DNA of 64,000 nucleotides from contig NZ_CP163528.1 in NCBI RefSeq assembly GCF_041081105.1, positions 434,001 to 498,000 on the forward strand, written 5' to 3'. A program made the translations under genes and the position numbers. The notes beneath the pieces were generated by a model. It made no database searches, was not told the DNA's origin, and worked only from the letters and a program-made list of their open reading frames with translations. Positions 1 through 10,925 of this stretch are shown here, in pieces. Position 1 is the first letter of the stretch; every line of letters begins with the position of its first letter. The DNA comes from Promicromonospora sp. Populi (GTDB lineage Bacteria > Actinomycetota > Actinomycetes > Actinomycetales > Cellulomonadaceae).

Positions 1-1
1 T

Positions 2-886
2 GTCACCAAGCTCATGGACTTCGGCAAGTTCAAGTACGAGTCCGACATGAAGGCGCGCGAAGCACGGCGCAACCAGGCGAACACGGTTCTCAAGGAGATC
101 CGGTTCCGCCTGAAGATCGACCCGCACGACTACGAGACCAAGAAGGGCCACGTGGTCCGCTTCCTCTCGGCCGGCGACAAGGTCAAGGTCATGATCATGT
201 TCCGTGGCCGCGAGCAGTCGCGCCCGGAGATGGGTCGCCGCCTGCTGGAGCGCCTGGCGGAGGACGTCACCGAGCTCGGCTTCGTCGAGTCGATGCCGAA
301 GCAGGACGGCCGCAACATGACCATGGTTCTCGGACCGGTCAAGAAGAAGGCCGACGCGAAGGTCGAGCAGCGCAAGCGTGCTGACGAGGTCAACGCCGGT
401 CGGATGACCAAGTCGGAGGCCAAGGCGCGTGCGCGTGCGGCTGACGAGCCCGAGGACGCAGACCTCCTCGACGACTCGGAACTGTTCGAGGACCAGGTGG
501 ACGACGCGGCCGAGACCTCGGTCGAAGAGCCCGCCGAGACCTCGGTTCCGGAGCCCGTCGCGGAGCCGGAGCCGGTCGTCGAGCGGGAGCCTGCCGCTGA
601 GGTAACGCCCGAGCCCGTCGTCGAGCCCGAGCCTGTCGCCGAGGCCGCACCTGAGCCCGTCGTCGAGCCGGAGCCTGCCGCTGAGGTTGCACCCGAGCCC
701 GTCGTCGAGACGCCCGCTCCGGCCCCGAAGGCCGCGAGCAAGCCCGCCAGCAAGCCTGCGGCCAAGGCTGCCTCGAAGCCGGCAGCGAAGCCTGCCGCGA
801 AGGCGGCTCCCAAGCCCGTGCCGGCCCCCAAGCCAGTGCCGAAGCCTGTGGCTCCCAAGCCGCGGGCGCCGCGCAAGGCCGGCTGA
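2..886 (+). CDS. infC: Translation initiation factor IF-3, 5'-truncated by the window edge, with a long charged tail
   Basis: IF-3 binds the 30S subunit, prevents premature joining of 50S and proofreads the initiator tRNA. The frame is open to the window edge, reading VTKL before the internal Met at 14, so the start lies upstream. The fragment begins with the MDFGKFKYE segment of the inter-domain linker. The C-terminal domain follows, with conserved stretches such as [10 protein letters not shown] and MTMVLGP around fragment residues 60-110. After that comes a tail of about 180 residues absent from most IF-3 proteins. Its first part is acidic and built from repeated [15 protein letters not shown] units, and its last part is Lys/Pro/Ala-rich, like histone H1. 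The gene heads the infC-rpmI-rplT operon. Identity is secure; the role of the tail is unknown. Confidence 0.97.
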   Translation, partial: VTKLMDFGKFKYESDMKAREARRNQANTVLKEIRFRLKIDPHDYETKKGHVVRFLSAGDKVKVMIMFRGREQSRPEMGRRLLERLAEDVTELGFVESMPKQDGRNMTMVLGPVKKKADAKVEQRKRADEVNAGRMTKSEAKARARAADEPEDADLLDDSELFEDQVDDAAETSVEEPAETSVPEPVAEPEPVVEREPAAEVTPEPVVEPEPVAEAAPEPVVEPEPAAEVAPEPVVETPAPAPKAASKPASKPAAKAASKPAAKPAAKAAPKPVPAPKPVPKPVAPKPRAPRKAG

Positions 887-989
887 GGCAACGGTCCAAG
901 ACCACTACGACACCAGGTCGGTCTACCGGCCCAGGTACAACGTCGACCGCTCCAGCAGCAGTCGACCGACATGAGGAGAGACGGCAGTC

Positions 990-1184
990 ATGCCGAAGAA
1001 CAAGACGCATTCCGGCTCCAAGAAGCGGTTCCGGATCACGGGTAGCGGCAAGGTCATGCGCGAGCAGACCAACGCTCGCCACTACCTCGAGCACAAGTCC
1101 AGCCGCCGTACGCGTCGTCTGTCTATGGACCAGGTCGTTGCACCGTCCGACGTCAAGAAGGTCAAGAAGCTGCTCGGCAAGTGA
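990..1184 (+). CDS. rpmI: Large-subunit ribosomal protein L35 (bL35)
   Basis: This 64-residue, very basic protein is ribosomal protein L35, a small component of the 50S subunit. It begins [14 protein letters not shown] and has the family's KTHSG and [10 protein letters not shown] motifs; the length is normal for the family. A GAGGAGAG ribosome binding site lies about 10 bases before the ATG. It sits 103 bases after infC and 68 bases before rplT, the standard order of this translation operon, in which L20 often represses its own operon. No obvious L20-binding mimic was identified in the leader by eye. Confidence 0.98.
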   Translation: MPKNKTHSGSKKRFRITGSGKVMREQTNARHYLEHKSSRRTRRLSMDQVVAPSDVKKVKKLLGK

Positions 1185-1252
1185 CCTCTGCGGCGTGCGC
1201 CTGACTGGCGCCGCCTGGTTCCCTTCCAGCCCCGAAGTACAAGGAGTCTCAC

Positions 1253-1636
1253 GTGGCACGCGTGAAGCGGGCAGTAAATGCCCAGAAGAAGCGCCGTACA
1301 ACCCTCGAACGCGCCGCCGGTTACCGCGGCCAGCGTTCGCGTCTCTACCGCAAGGCGAAGGAGCAGGTTACTCACTCCCTCGTCTACGCCTACCGCGACC
1401 GGAAGGCCCGCAAGGGTGACTTCCGCAAGCTGTGGATCCAGCGCATCAACGCTGCATCCCGCGCGCAGGGTCTGACCTACAACCGCCTCATCCAGGGCCT
1501 CAAGGCCGCTGGTATCGAGGTCGACCGCCGCATGCTCGCTGAGCTCGCGGTCAACGACGTGGCGGCGTTCAACGCCCTCGTCCAGGTCGCCAAGGACGCG
1601 CTGCCGGCGGACGTCAACGCCCCGGCCGCTGCCTGA
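1253..1636 (+). CDS. rplT: Large-subunit ribosomal protein L20 (bL20)
   Basis: L20 is an early-assembly protein that binds 23S rRNA directly and organises the 50S subunit. The 127-residue product starts [15 protein letters not shown], with the strongly basic N-terminal helix, and contains the family signature around [15 protein letters not shown] (residues 60-75). Length and composition are typical. The start is a GTG about six bases after a clear AAGGAG. It is the last ribosomal gene of the infC-rpmI-rplT group and is followed within two bases by the rRNA methyltransferase frame, so the two are probably co-transcribed. Confidence 0.98.
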   Translation: MARVKRAVNAQKKRRTTLERAAGYRGQRSRLYRKAKEQVTHSLVYAYRDRKARKGDFRKLWIQRINAASRAQGLTYNRLIQGLKAAGIEVDRRMLAELAVNDVAAFNALVQVAKDALPADVNAPAAA

Positions 1637-1638
1637 GG

Positions 1639-2535
1639 TTGAGCAGTTCACCGGACGCCCGGACAGTGCACTCTTCGGAGGCCCAGGCACCGCTTGATGT
1701 GACGCTCGCGAACCCGCGAGCCGACCGCGTCAAGCAGGTACGGGCACTGTCCGGGCGTTCGGCGCGCTCGCGGCACGGGCTGTACCTCGTGGAGGGCCCG
1801 CAGGGCGTGCGGGAGGCCGTGCGGTACGCGGCGGCATCGATCCGCGACGTGTACCTGACGCCCGCGGCCGCCGCCCGGTATACGGAGATCGTCGACGACG
1901 CCCGCCGGGCCGGCGTGTACCTGCACATCGGCGCCCCCGAGGTGCTCGACGCGATGAGCTCGGACGCCCAGGGCTTGCTCGCCGTCGTGCGGACCGCCGC
2001 GCCTTCGCTGCGCGACGCGCTGGACGCGCGAGACCCGGAACGGGCAGGCCGGCCGCTGCTCGTCGCCGTGCTCGCCAGCGTTCGCGACCCCGGAAACGCC
2101 GGCACCGTGATCCGTGCCGCCGACGCGGCGGGCGCGGACGTCGTGGTCCTCGCGGGCGAGAGCGTGGAGGTACACAACCCCAAGGTGGTGCGCTCCACCG
2201 CCGGGTCGCTGTTCCACCTGCCCGTGGTCTCCGGGGTGTCGCTGTCCGCCGCGCTGACGGAGCTGCGCGCGGCGGGCTGCCACGTCCTCGCGGCCGACGG
2301 CACGGGCCCGCTCGACCTGGACGACCTCCTTGACGAGGCCGGGAGCGGCACCGCCCCGGATCTCGCCGGGCCGACGGCCTGGGTGTTCGGCAACGAGGCC
2401 TGGGGCCTGCCCGAGGAGGACCGTGCCCTGGCCGACGCCGTGGTGCGGGTGCCCATCCGGGGCAAGGCGGAGTCGCTCAACCTGGCGACGGCGGCGACGG
2501 TCTGCCTCTACGCGAGCAGCCGCGCCCAGCGCTGA
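1639..2535 (+). CDS. TrmH/SpoU-family RNA 2'-O-methyltransferase
   Basis: SPOUT-class enzymes methylate ribose 2'-OH groups of rRNA or tRNA using S-adenosylmethionine. The protein has an N-terminal substrate-binding part (about residues 20-100; the stretch HGLYLVEGPQGVREA matches it). A trefoil-knot catalytic domain follows with the three SpoU motifs: SVRDPGNAGTVIRAADA, VFGNEAWGL and VPIRGKAESLNLATAA near the C-terminus. It corresponds by position to M. tuberculosis tsnR. The TTG at 1639 gives 298 residues, but a GTG near 1699 with GGAGG about 17 bases upstream would give a more usual N-terminus, so the start is uncertain. The exact target nucleotide cannot be told from sequence. Confidence 0.92.
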   Translation: MSSSPDARTVHSSEAQAPLDVTLANPRADRVKQVRALSGRSARSRHGLYLVEGPQGVREAVRYAAASIRDVYLTPAAAARYTEIVDDARRAGVYLHIGAPEVLDAMSSDAQGLLAVVRTAAPSLRDALDARDPERAGRPLLVAVLASVRDPGNAGTVIRAADAAGADVVVLAGESVEVHNPKVVRSTAGSLFHLPVVSGVSLSAALTELRAAGCHVLAADGTGPLDLDDLLDEAGSGTAPDLAGPTAWVFGNEAWGLPEEDRALADAVVRVPIRGKAESLNLATAATVCLYASSRAQR

Positions 2536-2624
2536 GACCACAAGCGATCGACCCGGGCGCCCCCGCGCAGACCGTCGACGAAATCAGCTCCCGTCCGGAT
2601 GAGCCGCTCGCCTAGGATCACCGG

Positions 2625-3221
2625 GTGCGGTTGTTCACGGCGGTCTTCCCGCCTCAGAGTGTCCTTGACCATCTCGGGCTCGCGCTCGATGGCGTACCGG
2701 CCTCTCCACGGTGGGTCCCCCGGGAGAGCCTGCACATCACCCTCGCGTTCTACGCGGACCTCCCCGAGGGGACGATCCCCGAGCTGCGCGACGACCTGTC
2801 CGACGTCGCACGCAAGCACGGACCCATCGACCTGCGGCTGCGTGGCGCCGGATCGTTCGGCGCTCGGGTGCTGTGGATCGGCGTCGACGGCGGGACAGAC
2901 GCGCTGAAGGGCCTGGCCACCGACTGTCTGGCGGCCTCGCCCCGCGAGGTGCCCGACGACGTCAAACCGCACCGGGCCCACGTCACCGTGGCACGGGCGC
3001 GCGCCGGGCAGGTGAAGCCGCCGCGCGGCCGGGACCGCTGGGGCAAGCGCGCCGGCGGCGAGCCGCGGTCGGCGCTGGAGCCCGCGGCCCAGGCGTTGTC
3101 CGTGTACGCCGGGCCGGACTGGACGGCGGACTCGTTCGCGCTCGTGGAGTCCTACCCGGGGGAGGGGCCGCAGGGCGGTTCCCGGTACGAGATCGTGGAG
3201 ACCTGGGGCCTGCAGGGCTGA
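2625..3221 (+). CDS. thpR: RNA 2',3'-cyclic phosphodiesterase (2'-5' RNA ligase family, ThpR)
   Basis: Members of this 2H phosphoesterase family open 2',3'-cyclic phosphate ends of RNA and can join tRNA halves through 2'-5' links in vitro. The 198-residue protein has both catalytic HxT motifs: HITLAFY with His37, and HVTVARAR with His119, placed as in the family. The start is a GTG at 2625 (MRLFTAVFPP), matching the typical N-terminus. It follows the rRNA methyltransferase by 89 bases on the same strand. The physiological RNA substrate is unknown for most bacterial members. The family call is firm. Confidence 0.93.
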   Translation: MRLFTAVFPPQSVLDHLGLALDGVPASPRWVPRESLHITLAFYADLPEGTIPELRDDLSDVARKHGPIDLRLRGAGSFGARVLWIGVDGGTDALKGLATDCLAASPREVPDDVKPHRAHVTVARARAGQVKPPRGRDRWGKRAGGEPRSALEPAAQALSVYAGPDWTADSFALVESYPGEGPQGGSRYEIVETWGLQG

Positions 3222-4759
<1,538 letters not shown>

Positions 4760-4760
4760 A

Positions 4761-7346
4761 GTGCCCCTCATCGTGAAGGACTGGCTCGCGGACCACGTCG
4801 AGCTGCCCGCGGACCTGACCGCCGAGCAGCTCGCGGCCGACCTCGTGAAGGTCGGCCTGGAGGAAGAGGCGATCCACGGGGCCGCCGTGACCGGCCCCCT
4901 CGTGGTCGGCCGCGTGCTCGAGATGACGCCCGAGCCGCAGAAGAACGGTAAGACGATCAACTGGTGCCGGGTCGACGTCGGGCCCGAGCACAACGACGAG
5001 GACGGCGCACGCGGCATCGTCTGCGGCGCGCACAACTTCGGTGTGGGCGACTACGTGGCGGTCTCGCTGCCCGGCACGGTGCTGCCCGGCCCGTTCCCGA
5101 TCGCCGCCCGCAAGACCTACGGTCACGTCTCGGACGGCATGATCTGCTCGGTTCGCGAGCTCGGGATCGGCGAGGACCACGACGGCATCCTGGTGCTGAC
5201 GCGGCACGGGTTCGCGGCCGAGGACCTCACGCCCGGCCAGGACGCGATAGCGCTCCTCGGCCTCGGTGACGAGGTCCTGGAGATCAACGTGACCCCGGAC
5301 CGCGGGTACGCCTTCAGCTACCGCGGCGTGGCGCGCGAGTACGCCCACTCCACGGGGGCCAAGTTCACCGACCACGGCCTGCCCACGGGCAGCGAGCCCG
5401 CGGCGACCGCGGACGGCTTCGACGTGCGGGTGCAGGACGACGCGCCGATCAACGGCGTGGTGGGCTGCGACCGGTTCGTCACGCGCGTCGTGCGCGGCAT
5501 CGACCCGTCCGCGCCCACCCCCGCGTGGATGAAGCACCGGCTCGAGGGATCCGGCATGCGGTCCATCTCCCTGGCCGTCGACATCACGAACTACGTGATG
5601 CTCGACCTCGGGCAGCCGCTGCACGCCTATGACCTCGCCAAGGTGTCGGCCCCGATAGTGGTCCGCCGCGCCGCCGCCGGCGAGCGCCTCACCACGCTGG
5701 ACGACGCCGACCGTGCCCTGGACACCGAGGACCTGCTGATCACGGACTCGCCGGCCGGCGAGTCCAGCCGGGTGCTCGGCCTTGCCGGCGTGATGGGCGG
5801 AGCGTCGTCCGAGGTGAGCGACTCCACGACGGACGTGCTCGTCGAGGCGGCGCACTTCGACCAGATCACCGTCGCCCGCACGGCCCGCCGGCACAAGCTC
5901 TCGAGCGAGGCCGCCAAGCGGTTCGAGCGCGGCGTCGACCCGCTCCTGGCCCCGGTCGCGGCGCAGCGCGTCGTGGACCTCCTGGTCGAGCTGGGCGGCG
6001 GTACGGCCGACCCCGCGGTGAGCGACCTCGACCACACCGCCGAGACGACTCCCCAGCGGCCGATCACGCTCAAGGTCACCGAGCCCACCCGGCTCGCGGG
6101 CGTCCCGTACACCCCGGAGCAGGTGCGCAGCACGCTCGAGGAGATCGGCTGCACGGTGGTCGACGGCCCCCTGGCGACCGACGACGCCGCGGCGGTCGAG
6201 ACCTTCACCGTCACCCCGCCGTCCTGGCGGCCCGACCTCACCGAGCCCGCCGACCTGGTCGAGGAGGTCGTGCGCATCCAGGGCTACGACCAGATCCCGT
6301 CGGTGCTCCCGTCCGCCCCCGGCGGTCGCGGGCTCACGACCGAGCAGCGCACCCGCCGCTCGGTCGCCCGCGCGCTCGCGGAGGCGGGCTTCGTCGAGAC
6401 GCTCAGCTACCCGTTCGTCGGTACCGCCGACTACGACGCCCTCGGCCTGCCCGACGACGACCCGCGCCGCGTCTCGCTCAGGCTCGTCAACCCGATGGCC
6501 GACGACAAGCCGCTGCTGCGGACCAACCTGCTCGTCACGCTGCTGGACACCGTGCGGCGCAACGTGTCCCGCGGGCTGACCGACCTCGCCGTGTACGAGA
6601 TCGGCCTCGTCACGGTCCCGGCCGCGGACGCTCCCGCCGCGCCCGCGCTGCCCGGCGGCGTGCGGCCCACCGAGGAGCAGCTCGCGGCGCTCGCGGCAGC
6701 GGTCCCGGACCAGCCGCGCCGGGTCGCCGGTGTGCTGACGGGCAAGCGCGAGCTCGCCGGCTGGTGGGGGACCGGTCGGTCCGCCGGCTGGGCGGACGCC
6801 CTCGCGGCCGCACGTCTGGTGGCGGAGCGTGCGGGTGCCGACGTCGTAGTGGTCCCGGACACCGACCGGATGCCGTGGCACCCGGGCCGGTGCGCGCGCC
6901 TGGAGCTCGCGGACGGGACGGTCGTCGGCCACGCCGGCGAGCTGCACCCCAAGGTCGTCGAGGCACTAGGGCTCCCCGTTCGTGCGGCGGCGTTCGAGGT
7001 GGACCTGACCGTGCTGGTGCGTGCGGCGTCGGGCGAGCCCGTCGCGGGTGCTCCTGTGTCGGCGTTCCCCGCCGCCAAGGAGGACTTCGCGTTTGTGGTC
7101 GACGCCGAGGTGCCCGCCGAGGCGGTGCGCTCGGCGATCGTGGCGGGTGCCGGCGAGCTGCTCGAGGACGCGTCGCTGTTCGACGTCTTCACCGGGGAGC
7201 AGGTGGGCGCGGGCAAGAAGTCGCTCGCGTACTCGCTCCGACTGCGCGCTGCGGACCGGACGCTGTCCGCGAAGGAGGTCCGCGCGGTGCGCGACGCCGT
7301 CGTGGAGTCGGCGGCGGAACGGGTCGGAGCGGTCCTTCGTGGTTGA
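4761..7346 (+). CDS. pheT: Phenylalanine-tRNA ligase beta subunit
   Basis: PheT is the non-catalytic beta subunit. It carries the editing site that clears tyrosine-charged tRNA and binds the tRNA anticodon region. The GTG at 4761 (MPLIVKDWLADHVELP) gives 861 residues, the normal length. In order one sees an EMAPII/OB tRNA-binding domain from about residue 45, the B3/B4 editing domain containing NGVVGCDRFVTRVV, the B5 domain, and a C-terminal FDX-ACB anticodon-binding domain (AFPAAKEDFAFVVDAEVP). Long open frames continue upstream inside pheS but are shadows. Its last bases overlap the start of the next gene. Confidence 0.97.
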   Translation: MPLIVKDWLADHVELPADLTAEQLAADLVKVGLEEEAIHGAAVTGPLVVGRVLEMTPEPQKNGKTINWCRVDVGPEHNDEDGARGIVCGAHNFGVGDYVAVSLPGTVLPGPFPIAARKTYGHVSDGMICSVRELGIGEDHDGILVLTRHGFAAEDLTPGQDAIALLGLGDEVLEINVTPDRGYAFSYRGVAREYAHSTGAKFTDHGLPTGSEPAATADGFDVRVQDDAPINGVVGCDRFVTRVVRGIDPSAPTPAWMKHRLEGSGMRSISLAVDITNYVMLDLGQPLHAYDLAKVSAPIVVRRAAAGERLTTLDDADRALDTEDLLITDSPAGESSRVLGLAGVMGGASSEVSDSTTDVLVEAAHFDQITVARTARRHKLSSEAAKRFERGVDPLLAPVAAQRVVDLLVELGGGTADPAVSDLDHTAETTPQRPITLKVTEPTRLAGVPYTPEQVRSTLEEIGCTVVDGPLATDDAAAVETFTVTPPSWRPDLTEPADLVEEVVRIQGYDQIPSVLPSAPGGRGLTTEQRTRRSVARALAEAGFVETLSYPFVGTADYDALGLPDDDPRRVSLRLVNPMADDKPLLRTNLLVTLLDTVRRNVSRGLTDLAVYEIGLVTVPAADAPAAPALPGGVRPTEEQLAALAAAVPDQPRRVAGVLTGKRELAGWWGTGRSAGWADALAAARLVAERAGADVVVVPDTDRMPWHPGRCARLELADGTVVGHAGELHPKVVEALGLPVRAAAFEVDLTVLVRAASGEPVAGAPVSAFPAAKEDFAFVVDAEVPAEAVRSAIVAGAGELLEDASLFDVFTGEQVGAGKKSLAYSLRLRAADRTLSAKEVRAVRDAVVESAAERVGAVLRG

Positions 7347-8178
7347 GGCCGCCCGGACGGCACTCGTCACGGGTGCCTCGCGCGGCATCGGCCGGGAGAT
7401 AGCGCTGGGTCTCGCGCGGGCAGGGCTGGACGTAGCCCTGCTCGCGCGCGACGCGACGCGGCTCGAGGCCGTGGCCACGGAGGTCCGGGCTGAGGGCGTG
7501 ACGGCGGTCGTGCTGACCGCGGACGTTACCGACCCGGCGGCGGTGCACGCCGCCGTCGGGCAGGCCGAGGAGACCCTCGGGTCGATCGACCTGCTGGTCA
7601 ACAACGCGGGTGCCCTCGAGTCGGAGCACCCGCTGTGGGAGGCCGACCCCGACGAGTGGTGGTCGGTCTTCGAGACCAACGTGCGCGCCCCGTTCCTGTT
7701 CAGCCGGTACACGGTGCCGGGCATGATCGCGCGCGGCGGCGGCCGGATCGTCGACCTGGCCTCGGGCGCGAGCTCGCACGAGATGCGTGGCGGCAGCTCG
7801 GCGTACAACGCGAGCAAGACCGCCCTGGTGCGGATGGGCGCCAACCTGCACGACGACGGCTTTGCGCACGGGATCCGGGTCTTCGAGCTGGCGCCGGGGG
7901 TCGTGAAGACCGACATGTCGACGGGCATGACGTTGCACGCGGACCGCACGGAATGGACCCCGGTCGAGCGGGTGACCGACGTCGTGGGCGCGATAGCGGC
8001 CGGCGAGCTCGACGCGTGCTCGGGCTGGTTCCTGCGCGTCACGCACGACACCCCGGAATCGCTCCGGGAGCGGGCCGCGCAGGTTGCAGCCGAGGGATCG
8101 CGGCGGACAGCCCGGCGGCTGCGTGTGCTGCCCGCGGGAAGCGACGACCCGCTGACCGACGCCCTCACCAAGCGCTGA
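7339..8178 (+). CDS. Short-chain dehydrogenase/reductase
   Basis: A classical SDR of 279 residues that would use NAD(P)(H) to interconvert a hydroxyl and a keto group. The cofactor motif TGASRGIG is at residues 11-18, NNAG at 88-91, and the catalytic YNASK at 156-160, with a Ser-rich strand before it. The GTG at 7339 gives MVEAARTALVTG; it overlaps the end of pheT by eight bases. The frame extends far upstream inside pheT, but homology begins only here. The C-terminus is about 30 residues longer than a minimal SDR. The substrate cannot be predicted. It may be co-transcribed with pheST by read-through. Confidence 0.9.
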   Translation: MVEAARTALVTGASRGIGREIALGLARAGLDVALLARDATRLEAVATEVRAEGVTAVVLTADVTDPAAVHAAVGQAEETLGSIDLLVNNAGALESEHPLWEADPDEWWSVFETNVRAPFLFSRYTVPGMIARGGGRIVDLASGASSHEMRGGSSAYNASKTALVRMGANLHDDGFAHGIRVFELAPGVVKTDMSTGMTLHADRTEWTPVERVTDVVGAIAAGELDACSGWFLRVTHDTPESLRERAAQVAAEGSRRTARRLRVLPAGSDDPLTDALTKR

Positions 8179-8210
8179 CACCGCGGCCGGGGGCTCGTTT
8201 GCCCTGCCCA

Positions 8211-8224
8211 GCGACCGAAGTCGC
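8211..8224. repeat. Isolated unit of the GACCGAAGTC repeat family
   Basis: The 14-mer GCGACCGAAGTCGC lies 33 bases after the SDR stop codon. The same 14-mer occurs at 63256-63269, and its core GACCGAAGTC is part of the long palindromes at 13412-13477 and 63172-63237. It looks like a degenerate or solo copy of that intergenic family. Confidence 0.5.
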
Positions 8225-8283
8225 CAGAGCCCGGCGCGTCGTGTCGCTGGTAGCGGCGGCGCGCCGAACCTACTCTGGGGGCG

Positions 8284-10116
8284 ATGACGCGCCGAATCGA
8301 AGACTACGGAATGGTCGGAGACCTCCAGACTGCGGCGCTCGTCGGACGCGACGGCTCCGTCGACTGGATGTGCCTGCCGCGCTTCGACTCCCCGGCGTGC
8401 TTTGCCGCGCTGCTCGGGGACGAGGGGCACGGGTCATGGCGCCTCGGCCCGGCCGCGGGTGGTGAGTGCACCAGCCGCCGCTACCGCGACGGCACCCTGA
8501 TCCTGGAGACGGAGTGGGACCTGCCGGAGGGCCGGGTCCGGGTGATCGACCTGATGCCGCCGCGCAGCGAGCAGGCCGACCTGGTCCGCATCGTCGAGGG
8601 GATCAGCGGGCAGGTCCCGATGACCACCGAGCTACGGATCCGGTTCGACTACGGGAACGTCGTGCCCTGGGTCACCCGGGACGACGGCGCCCTGCTGGCC
8701 GTGGCGGGCCCAGACGCCGTCCGTATCGACGCGGCGGTCGACCTGACCCCCGGCGACGTGGCCGACGGCTTCGTCCACCGCGCCCAGTTCACCGTGGGCC
8801 CGGGCGACCGGGTGCCGTTCGTCCTCACCTACCACGCGTCCCACCTGGCCGCGAAGAGGCCCGTCGAGGCGGAGGTGGCGCTGCGGGACACCGAGACGTT
8901 CTGGCACTCCTGGATCGCCGGGTCCACCTACACCGGCCCATGGGCCGACGCCGTGCACAGGTCCCTGATCACGCTGAAGGCGCTGACCTACGCACCGACC
9001 GGGGCCATCATGGCCGCCGCCACGACGTCGCTCCCCGAGGAGATCGGCGGCACCCGCAACTGGGACTACCGGTTCTGCTGGCTGCGCGACGCCGCGTTCA
9101 CGCTCCAGGCCCTGGTCGGGACCGGCTTCATCGACGAGGCACGCGCGTGGCGGGCGTGGCTCCTGCGCGCCGTGGCCGGCGACCCGGCGGACCTGCAGAT
9201 CATGTACGGGCTCGACGGGCGCCGGCGCCTGCCGGAGTACACGATCGACTGGCTGCCCGGGTTCGAGGGCTCGGCACCGGTCCGGATCGGGAACGCCGCC
9301 GCCGGCCAGCTCCAGATCGACGTGTGGGGTGAGACGCTCGACGCCCTGCACCTGGCGCGTGAGGCCGGCCTGGAGACCGACCCGGAGGCGTGGCACCTGC
9401 AGAAGGCGCTGTTGAAGTACCTCGAGGAGCACTGGGACGATCTTGACAACGGGCTCTGGGAGATGCGCGGCCCGCGGCGTGCCTTTGTGCACTCGCGTGT
9501 CCTGGCCTGGGCGGGGTTCGACCGTATGGTGCGCGCCGTCGAGGAGCAGGGGCTGCAGGACGAACCCGTCGAACGATGGCGGGCCACGCGCGACCGCATC
9601 CACGCCGACGTCCTCAGGAACGGGTTCGACGCCGAGCGGAACACGTTCACGCAGTTCTACGGCTCGGACGGGCTGGATGCCGCCCTGCTGCTGATCGGAC
9701 AGGTCGGCTTTCTGCCCTGGGACGACCCCCGGGTCGTCGGCACCGTGGAGGCCGTGCAGCGCGAGCTCGGCGAGGACGGGCTCCTACGGCGCTACCTCAA
9801 CGACGCCGACGATCAGGTCGACGGCCTGTCGGGCGACGAGTCGACGTTCCTGGTGTGCAACTTCTGGCTCGTCGACGCACTGCACGGCATCGGACGCCGC
9901 GAGGAGGCCGTCGCCCTGTTCGAACGGCTGCTCTCGCTGCGCAACGACCTCGGCCTGCTCAGCGAGGAGTACGACGTGACCACCGGAGCGCACGTCGGCA
10001 ATACACCGCAGGCCTTCAGCCACCTGGGCCTGGTCAACAGCGCGCTGCGCCTCGGCCGCGCGGACAGCACCTCCGCCAAGATCGCCGGGCTGCAGGCCCG
10101 CGTGGCGCAGGGCTGA
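8284..10116 (+). CDS. Glycoside hydrolase family 15 protein (glucoamylase/trehalase type)
   Basis: GH15 enzymes are inverting hydrolases; actinobacterial members of this length include trehalases and glucoamylase-like or dextran-type glucosidases. The 610-residue product starts MTRRIEDYGMVGDLQTAALV, the conserved N-terminal signature. An N-terminal beta-sandwich (about residues 1-230) is followed by the (alpha/alpha)6 barrel beginning near the conserved RNWDYRFCWLRDA motif at residues 258-270. No signal peptide is visible, so the enzyme is probably cytoplasmic. That favours trehalose or oligosaccharide turnover over extracellular starch breakdown. It stands alone with a short upstream gap, and tam points toward it from the opposite strand. 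Family call firm; substrate uncertain. Confidence 0.92.
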   Translation: MTRRIEDYGMVGDLQTAALVGRDGSVDWMCLPRFDSPACFAALLGDEGHGSWRLGPAAGGECTSRRYRDGTLILETEWDLPEGRVRVIDLMPPRSEQADLVRIVEGISGQVPMTTELRIRFDYGNVVPWVTRDDGALLAVAGPDAVRIDAAVDLTPGDVADGFVHRAQFTVGPGDRVPFVLTYHASHLAAKRPVEAEVALRDTETFWHSWIAGSTYTGPWADAVHRSLITLKALTYAPTGAIMAAATTSLPEEIGGTRNWDYRFCWLRDAAFTLQALVGTGFIDEARAWRAWLLRAVAGDPADLQIMYGLDGRRRLPEYTIDWLPGFEGSAPVRIGNAAAGQLQIDVWGETLDALHLAREAGLETDPEAWHLQKALLKYLEEHWDDLDNGLWEMRGPRRAFVHSRVLAWAGFDRMVRAVEEQGLQDEPVERWRATRDRIHADVLRNGFDAERNTFTQFYGSDGLDAALLLIGQVGFLPWDDPRVVGTVEAVQRELGEDGLLRRYLNDADDQVDGLSGDESTFLVCNFWLVDALHGIGRREEAVALFERLLSLRNDLGLLSEEYDVTTGAHVGNTPQAFSHLGLVNSALRLGRADSTSAKIAGLQARVAQG

Positions 10117-10147
10117 CCCGCCGCGGTTGTCGAACCCGTTACCGCCG

Positions 10148-10906
10148 TCAGACCCGGGAGGCCACCGCGAACACCCGGCGGAACGCCAGGGCTGTGCCGT
10201 GGGCGCGCTCCGGGTAGGCCGCCCGCAGGGCGGCGCCGAACTCCTCCTCGAACTGGGCGCGCAACGCCGGGTCCTTGGCCTCCAGCGTCTGGAGCGTGGG
10301 CTGCGCGCCGGTCGCCGAGATCCAGCGCAGCACCGGGTCTGGCCCCTGCAGCACGTGCGTGTAGGTGGTCTCCCAGGTGTCGACCGTCCAGCCCGGGCGG
10401 GCCAGGAGGTCCAGGTACTCGGCGGGGTCGGCGGTGGCTCGTGGTTCGACCGGCCCGACGACGTCGGCGTACGGCGGGCGGGCAGCGACCTCCCGCAGCA
10501 GCCTGTGCGACGGCGCGTCATGGTTGCCCGGCACCTGGAACGCGAAGGTCTGCGCGGCCCGGTCCGCGAGCGTCGTCAGGAGCTCGCGGTGCCCGGGCAC
10601 CCACTGGAGCGCGGCGTTGCTGATCACGAGGTCGGCGGTGTGGTCGTCGGTGCTGAGGTCGGCCAGCACGTAGTCGGTGGCCGGGTCGGCCGCGCGCGCC
10701 CGCTCGATCATCGCGGGGGATGCGTCCACCCCCGTCACCCGGGCCTCGGGCCAGCGCGCGCGGAGCACGGCGGTGAGGTGGCCCGGGCCGCAGCCCAGAT
10801 CAACGACGGTCGCGGGCGACCCGGGCACCCGGGCGACGAGCTCAGTGAACGGCCGCGACCGCTCGTCGGTGTACTGCAGGTATGCGCCGGGGTTCCAGTC
10901 GGCCAT
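10148..10906 (-). CDS. tam: Trans-aconitate 2-methyltransferase
   Basis: Tam methylates trans-aconitate, an off-pathway inhibitor of aconitase, using S-adenosylmethionine. The start is the ATG at 10906 (MADWNPGAYLQY), five bases after GAGGAG; an upstream GTG at 10909 is too close to that site. The class I methyltransferase motif VVDLGCGPG is at residues 34-42, followed by VTGVDASPAMIERA. The length (252 residues) and the W-N-P-x-Y-L-x-Y start match Tam. A perfect 20-bp palindrome lies 20-39 bases upstream. In Streptomyces the MarR-family protein TamR controls tam under oxidative stress; no marR gene is adjacent here. Confidence 0.93.
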   Translation of the reverse strand: MADWNPGAYLQYTDERSRPFTELVARVPGSPATVVDLGCGPGHLTAVLRARWPEARVTGVDASPAMIERARAADPATDYVLADLSTDDHTADLVISNAALQWVPGHRELLTTLADRAAQTFAFQVPGNHDAPSHRLLREVAARPPYADVVGPVEPRATADPAEYLDLLARPGWTVDTWETTYTHVLQGPDPVLRWISATGAQPTLQTLEAKDPALRAQFEEEFGAALRAAYPERAHGTALAFRRVFAVASRV

Positions 10907-10925
10907 CACAACTCCTCGTCATCGA

